From the NCBI GenBank assembly GCA_023678885.1, contig JAHCLQ010000858.1, positions 33,407 through 97,406 on the forward strand: DNA of 64,000 bases, written 5' to 3'. Position numbers and translations under genes: made by a program. The notes beneath the pieces are model-generated. The model saw only the letters and a program-made list of their open reading frames with translations. It did no database searches and was not told the DNA's origin. Of the stretch, positions 58,230 through 64,000 are shown piece by piece (within the stretch, counting starts at the first letter, position 1; each line of letters starts with the position of its first letter). The DNA is from Pogostemon cablin. Its lineage: Eukaryota; Streptophyta; Magnoliopsida; Lamiales; Lamiaceae.

Positions 58230-61200
58230 CATTACGATCATTATTTACTTCGTTTTTGATGCATATTTCCTTCATTTCGATGCATATTTCTTTTGTTTTG
58301 ATGTATATTTACTTAATTTTGATGCATATTTACTTCATTTCGATGCATATTTTCTTCATTTTGATGCATATTTACTTCATTTTGATGCATATTCCCTTCG
58401 TTTTGATGCATATTTCCTTCATTTTGATGGATATTTACTTCATTACGATCAATATTTCTTTCGTTTCGATGCATATTTTCTTCATTTCGATGCATATTTC
58501 TTTCATTTCGATGTATATTTACTTCATCTTGATACATATTTACTTCATTTCGATGCATATTTTCTTTATTTTTATGCATATTTACTTCATTATGATCAAC
58601 ATTTCCTTCGTTTTGATGCATATTTCCTTCATTTTGATGTATTACTTAATTACGATCGACATTTTTACTTCATTACGATCAACATTTCCTTCGATTCGAT
58701 GCATATTTCCTTCATTTTGATGCATATTTCCTTCGTTTTGATGCATATTTTCTTCATTTTGATGGATATTTACTTCATTACATCAATATTTCTTTCCTTT
58801 CGAAGCATATTTCCTTCATTTTGATGCATATTTCTTTCATTTCGATGTATATTTACTTCATCTTGATACATATTTACTTCATTTCGATGCATATTTTCTT
58901 CATTTTGATGCATATTTACTTCATTTTGATGCATATTCCCTTCGTTTTGATGCATATTTCCTTCATTTTGATGGATATTTACTTCAATACGATCAATATT
59001 TCTTTCGTTTCGATGCATATTTTTTTCATTTCGATGCATATTTCTTTCATTTCGATGTATATTTACTTCATCTTGGTACATATTTACTTCATTTCGATGC
59101 ATATTTTCTTTATTTTTATGCATATTTACTTCATTATGATCAACATTTCCTTCGTTTTGATGCATATTTCCTTCATTTTGATGTATTACTTAATTACGAT
59201 CGACATTTTTACTTCATTACGATCAACATTTCCTTCGATTCGATGCATATTTCCTTCATTTTGATGCATATTTCCTTCGTTTTGATGCATATTTTCTTCA
59301 TTTTGATGGATATTTACTTCATTACATCAATATTTCTTTCCTTTCGAAGCATATTTCCTTCATTTTGATGCATATTTCTTTCATTTCGATGTATATTTAC
59401 TTCATCTTGATACATATTTACTTCATTTCGATGCATATTTTCTTCATTTTGATGCATATTTACTTCATTACGATCAACATTTCTTTCGTTTTGATGTATA
59501 TTTCCTTCATTTTGATGTATTACTTCATTACGATCGACATTTTCTACTTCATTACGATCAACATTTCCTTCGATTTGATGCATATTTCCTTCATTTTGAT
59601 GCATATTTCCTTCGTTTTGATGTATATTTACTTCATTTTGATGTATATTTACTTCATTTCGATGCATATTTTATTCATTTTGATGCATATTTACTTCATT
59701 TTGATGCATATTTACTTCATTTCCTTCGTTTCGATGCATATTTATTTCATTTCGATGCGTATTTACTTCATTTTGATGCTCATTTTCACGTTTCGATTCA
59801 TATTTACTTCTTTTTGATTCAAATTATTATTCATATTTAATTCGTTTTGATGCATATTTTTTTCGTTTCGATGCATATTTTCTTCATTTTGAAGTATATT
59901 TACTTCATTACAATCAATATTTTCTTCGTTTCGATGTAAATTTACTTCATTTTGATACTTATTTACTTCACTACGGTTAACATGTACTTCATTTCGATGC
60001 ATATTTCCTTCATTTAATGCATATTTACTTCATTACGATCAACATTTTTTCGATTCGATGCATATTTCATTAATTTTGATGCATATTTCCTTCGTTTTGA
60101 TGTATATTTACTTCATTTGATGCATATTTACTTCATTTCGATGAATATTTCCTTTATTTTGATGCATATTTACTTCATTTCGATGCATATTTTCTTCATT
60201 TTGATGCATATTTACTTCATTATCATCAACATTTCCTTCGTTTTGATGTATATTTCCTTCATTTTGATGCATATTTGCTTCATTTTGATGCATATTTCTT
60301 TGGTTTTGATGCATATTTCCTTCATTTTGATGGGTATTTACTTCATTACGATCATTATTTACTTCGTTTTGATGCATATTTCCTTCATTTCGATGCATAT
60401 TTCTTTTGTTTCGATGTATATTTACTTAATTTTGATGCATATTTACTTCATTTCGATGCATATTTTCTTCATTTTGATGCATATTTACTTCATTATCATA
60501 AACATTTCCTTTGTTTTGATGTATATTTTCTTCATTTTGATGCATATTTACTTCATTTTGATGCATATTTCCTTCGTTTTGATGCATATTTCCTTCATTT
60601 TGATGGATATTTACTTCATTACGATCAATATTTCCTTTGTTTCGATGCATATTTCCTTTATTTCGATGCATATTTCTTTCATTTCGATGTATATTTACTT
60701 CATCTTGTTACATATTTACTTCATTTCGATGCATATTATCTTCATTTTGATGCATATTTACTTCATTACGATCAACATTTCCTTCGTTTTGATGCATATT
60801 TCCTTCATTTTGATGCATATTTCCTTCATTTTGATGTATTACTTCATTACGATCGACATTTTTACTTCATTACAAACAACATTTCCTTCGATTCGATACA
60901 TATTTCCTTCTTTTTGATGCATATTTCCTTCGTTTTGATGTATATTTACTTCATTTTGATGTATATTTACTTCATTTCGATGCATATTTTCTTCATTTTG
61001 ATGCATATTTACTTCATTACGATCAACATATCCTTCGTTTTGATGTATATTTCTTTCATTTTGATGCATATTTACTTTATTTTGATGCATATTTCCTTTG
61101 TTTTGATGCATATTTCCTTCATTTTGATGCATATTTACTTCATTACGATCAACATTTCCTTCGTTTTGATGTATATATCCTTCATTTTTATGCATATTTA

Positions 61201-64000
61201 CTTCATTTTGATGCATATTTCCTTCGTTTTGATGCATATTTCCTTCATTTTGACGCATATTTACTTCATTACGATCAACATTACCTTCGTTTTGTTGCAT
61301 ATTTCCTTCATTTCAATGCATATTTCCTTCGTTTCGATGTATATTTACTTTATTTTGATGCATATTTACTTAATTTCGATGCATATTTCCTTCATTTTGA
61401 TGCATATTTACTTCATTACGATCAACATTTCCTTCGTTTCGATTGATATTTACTTCATTTTAATGCATATTCACTTCATCACGATCAACATTTCCTTCGT
61501 TTCGATGCATATTTACTTTATTTTGATGCATATACCTCATTACGATCAACATTTCCTTCGTTTCGATGCTTATTTCTTTCGTTTCCATGCATATTTACTT
61601 CATTTTGATTCAAATTATTATGCATATTTAATTCATTTCGATGCATATTTCTTTCGTTTTGATTGATATTTACTTTATTTTGATGCATATTTAATAAATT
61701 ACGATCAACATTATCTTCGTTTTGTCGCATATTTACTTCATTTTGATGGATATTTACATCTTTATGATCAACATTTCCTTCGTTTCGATGCAAATTTACT
61801 TCATTTTGATACATATTTACTTCACTACGATCAACATGTCCTTCGTTTCGATGCATATTTCCTTCATTTAATGCATATTTACTTCATTACGATCAACATT
61901 TCCTTCGATTCGATGCATATTTCTATAATTTTGATGCATTTTTCCTTCGTTTTGATGTATATTTACTTTATTTTGATGCATATTTATTTCATTTCGATGA
62001 ATATTTCCTTCATTTTGATACATATTTACTTCATTACGATTAACATTTCCTTCGTTTTGATGCATATTTTCTTCATTTTGATGCACATTTCCAACATTTT
62101 GATGCATATTTTCTTCATTTTGATGGATATTTACTACATTATGATCAATGTTTCCTTCGTTTCGATGCATTTTTACTTCATTTTGATGCATATTCACTTC
62201 ATCATGATCAACATTTCCTTCGATTCGATGCATATTTCCTTCATTATGATGCATATTTCCTTCGTTTTGATGTATATTTACTTCGTTTTGATGTATATTT
62301 ACTTCATTTTGATGCATATTTACTTCATTTGGATGCATATTTCCTTCATTTTGATGCATATTTACTTCATTTTGATGCATATTTCCTTCATTTTGATGCA
62401 TATTTACTTCATTACGATTGACATTTTTATTTCATTACGATCAACATTTCCTTCGATTCGATGCACACTACCTTCGATTCGTTGCATATTTCCTTCATTA
62501 TTATGCATATTTCTTTCGTTTTGATGTATATTTACTCTATTTTGATGCATATTTACTTCATTTCGATGCATATTTTCTTCATTTTGATGCATATTTACTT
62601 CATTATCATCAACATTTCCTTCGTTTTGATGTATATTTCTTTTATTTTGATGCATATTCGCTTAATTTTGATGAATATTTCCTTCGTTGTGATGCATATT
62701 TCCTTCGTTTTGATGGGTATTTACTTCATTACGATCATTATTTACTTCGTTTTGATTCATATTTCCTTCATTTCGATGCATATTTCTTTTGTTTCGATGT
62801 ATATTTACTTAATTTTGATGCATATTTACTTCATTTCGATGCATATTTTCTTCATTTTGATGCATATTTACTTCATTATCATAAACATTTCCTTCGTTTT
62901 GATGTATATTTTCTTCATTTTGATGCATATTTACTTCATTTTGATGCATATTTCCTTCGTTTTGATGTATATTTCCTTCATTTTGATGGATATTTACTTC
63001 TTTACGATCAATATTTCTTTCATTTCGTTGCATATTTTCTTCATTTCGATGCATATTTCTTTCATTTCGATGTATATTTACTTCATCTTGATACATATTT
63101 ACTTCATTTCGATGCATATTTTCTTCATTTTGATGCATATTTACTTCATTACGATCAAGATTTCCTTCGTTTTGATGCATATTTCCTTCATTTTGATGTA
63201 TTACTTAATTACGATCGACATTTTTACTTCATTACGATTAACATTTCCTTCGATTCGATGCATATTTCCTTCATTTTGATGCATATTTCCTTCGTTTTGA
63301 TGCATATTTTCTTCATTTTGATTGATATTTAATTCATTACGATCAATATTTCTTTCGTTTCGATGAATATTTCCTTCATTTTGATGCATATTTCTTTCAT
63401 TTCGATGTTTATTTACTTCATCTTGATACATATTTACTTCATTTCGATGCATATATTCTTCATTTTGATGCATACTTCATTACGATCAACATTTCTTTCG
63501 TTTTGATGTGTATTTCCTTCATTTTGATGTATTACTTCATTACGATCGACATTTTCTACTTCATTACGATCAACATTTCCTTCGATTCGATGCATATTTC
63601 CTTCATTTTGATGCATATTTCCTTCATTTTGATGTATATTTACTTCATTTTGATGTATATTTACTTCATTTCGATGCATATTTTATTCATTTTGATGCAT
63701 ATTTACTTCATTTTGATGCATATTTACTTCATTTCCTTAGTTTCGATGCATATTTCTATCATTTCGATGCGTATTTACTTCATTTTGATGCTCATTTTCA
63801 CATTTCGATTCATATTTACTTCTTTTTGATTCAAATTATTATTCATATTTAATTCGTTTTGATGCATATTTTTTTCGTTTCGAGGCATATTTTCTTCATT
63901 TTGATGTATATTTACTTCATTACAATCAATATTTTCTTCGTTTCGATGCAAATTTACTTCATTTTGATACTTATTTACTTCACTACGGTTAACATGTCCT
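58230..64000. repeat. Domain G: related modules running off the window
   Basis: Modules resemble those of domain F in a different order. For example 60,108-60,398 resembles 56,460-56,729, 61,518-61,856 resembles 48,537-48,875, and 63.43-64.0 kb resembles 59.31-59.99 kb (offset about 4,010). The GATTCAAATTATT-type insert unit occurs near 59,816, 61,610 and 63,827. The last bases of the window (CACTACGGTTAACATGTCC) lie inside a landmark block, so the array continues to the right. Confidence 0.85.
58320..59465. repeat. 544-bp tandem duplication
   Basis: Two adjacent copies are offset by 544 bp: GCATATTCCCTTCG at about 58,386 and 58,930, ATTACATCAATATTTC at 58,777 and 59,321, and ATTACTTAATTACGATCG at 58,641 and 59,185. 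ATTACATCAA is a diagnostic single-base deletion of the marker unit and is present in both copies, so the deletion came before the duplication. A few substitutions separate the copies. Confidence 0.9.

Larger units (their letters stand above)
12826..63850. repeat. Recurring 33-bp landmark unit (GATTCAAATTATT insert)
   Basis: A non-standard unit, GATTCAAATTATT followed by ATGCATATTTAATTC and four to five more bases before the next GATGCAT, totals about 33 bp (21 plus 12). Copies occur near 12,826, 14,428, 17,413, 20,714, 21,645, 23,059, 23,971, 24,422, 27,224, 33,296, 35,643, 47,946, 48,627, 53,270, 53,947 and 61,608, among others. Altered forms occur near 26,392, 28,811, 29,681, 50,826, 56,148, 59,816 and 63,827. 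In domains C-E most copies follow a 20-bp GATGCTCATTTTCTC-type unit. The landmark is absent from 1-12,800, so it marks one family of higher-order modules shared by the arrays on both sides of the island. The span given here covers dispersed copies, not a continuous element. Confidence 0.85.
47523..64000. repeat. 21-bp minisatellite/satellite array, right block
   Basis: The same 21-bp satellite resumes right after the island, in the same orientation, starting with an ATTACGATCAACATTT marker unit, and continues past the window end. Unit classes and landmark blocks are those of the left block: GATTCAAATTATT insert units, ACATGTCC units, and 20-bp GATGCTCATTTTC units. The higher-order modules are different combinations, however, with a 5.32-kb rather than a 6.0-kb period. 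Standard units alternate with marker units every 3 to 7 repeats. The longest + strand open frames here (515 codons from 51,159 and from 56,480) switch repeat phase part way, from FDAYLLH-type to MHISFIL-type heptapeptides, as expected for indels in a satellite and not for a conserved protein. Confidence 0.97.

Noticed and set aside
1..64000. CRISPR array
   Set aside because: Repeats are directly contiguous with no unique spacers, no cas genes are present, and the island looks plant-like.
1..64000. Telomeric or simple microsatellite DNA
   Set aside because: The unit is 21 bp with an internal ATGCAT and no TTTAGGG-type hexamer or heptamer; the only microsatellite-like stretches are the short AAAT runs in the island.

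Overview
The window is almost entirely one tandem-repeat (minisatellite/satellite) landscape, with a single 1.67-kb island of non-satellite DNA at about 45,851-47,522. The basic unit is 21 bp and about 24% G+C. It begins GATGCATATTT, continues A/C-CTTC-A/G-TTT, and ends in T or C. It runs head-to-tail in one orientation on both sides of the island, so the + strand is T-rich throughout. Because 21 is a multiple of 3, the array reads open over long distances in several frames: 7-residue periods MHIYFIL and FDAYLLH on +, and MHQNEVN on -. I regard these open frames as by-products of the repeat and report no protein-coding gene.

The organism is most likely a flowering plant. The evidence is a giant AT-rich satellite with hierarchical higher-order repeats (HORs), and an island that looks like plant nuclear intergenic or transposon-derived DNA with a TATA-like box and plant-type splice signals on the - strand. 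I cannot name the species. Centromeric, pericentromeric, subtelomeric or interstitial location cannot be decided from the sequence.

Layout. 1-9,135: domain A, HOR modules of variable length starting at about 1, 3,481, 5,501 and 7,801. 9,136-12,177: domain B, a looser and more diverged mix. 12,178-19,490: domain C, a 1,602-bp HOR followed by a 2,985-bp compound repeat. 19,491-31,940: domain D, modules of about 0.93-1.9 kb marked by recurring landmark blocks. 31,940-45,850: domain E, a near-identical 6,008-bp tandem duplication plus a tail; its second copy and tail together repeat 19.5-27.2 kb of domain D. 45,851-47,522: the island, with three copies of a 46-48-bp repeat, a candidate - strand promoter and 500-bp intron, and three copies of a 75-77-bp repeat at its right edge. 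47,523-58,229: domain F, a near-identical 5,321-bp tandem duplication. 58,230-64,000: domain G, related modules including a 544-bp tandem duplication, running off the window.

The structure is nested: a possible 10-11-bp half-unit, the 21-bp unit, marker units (GATCAACATTT type) every 3-7 units, modules of 0.5-2 kb, and segmental duplications of 1.6-7.7 kb. The variation suggests repeated unequal exchange or amplification at several scales. Many unit variants are CpG versus TpG/CpA differences, consistent with a methylated heterochromatic array. The most interesting points are this nested architecture, the recent 5-6-kb duplications, a mosaic junction near 37.5 kb, and the island whose putative promoter would transcribe into the array.
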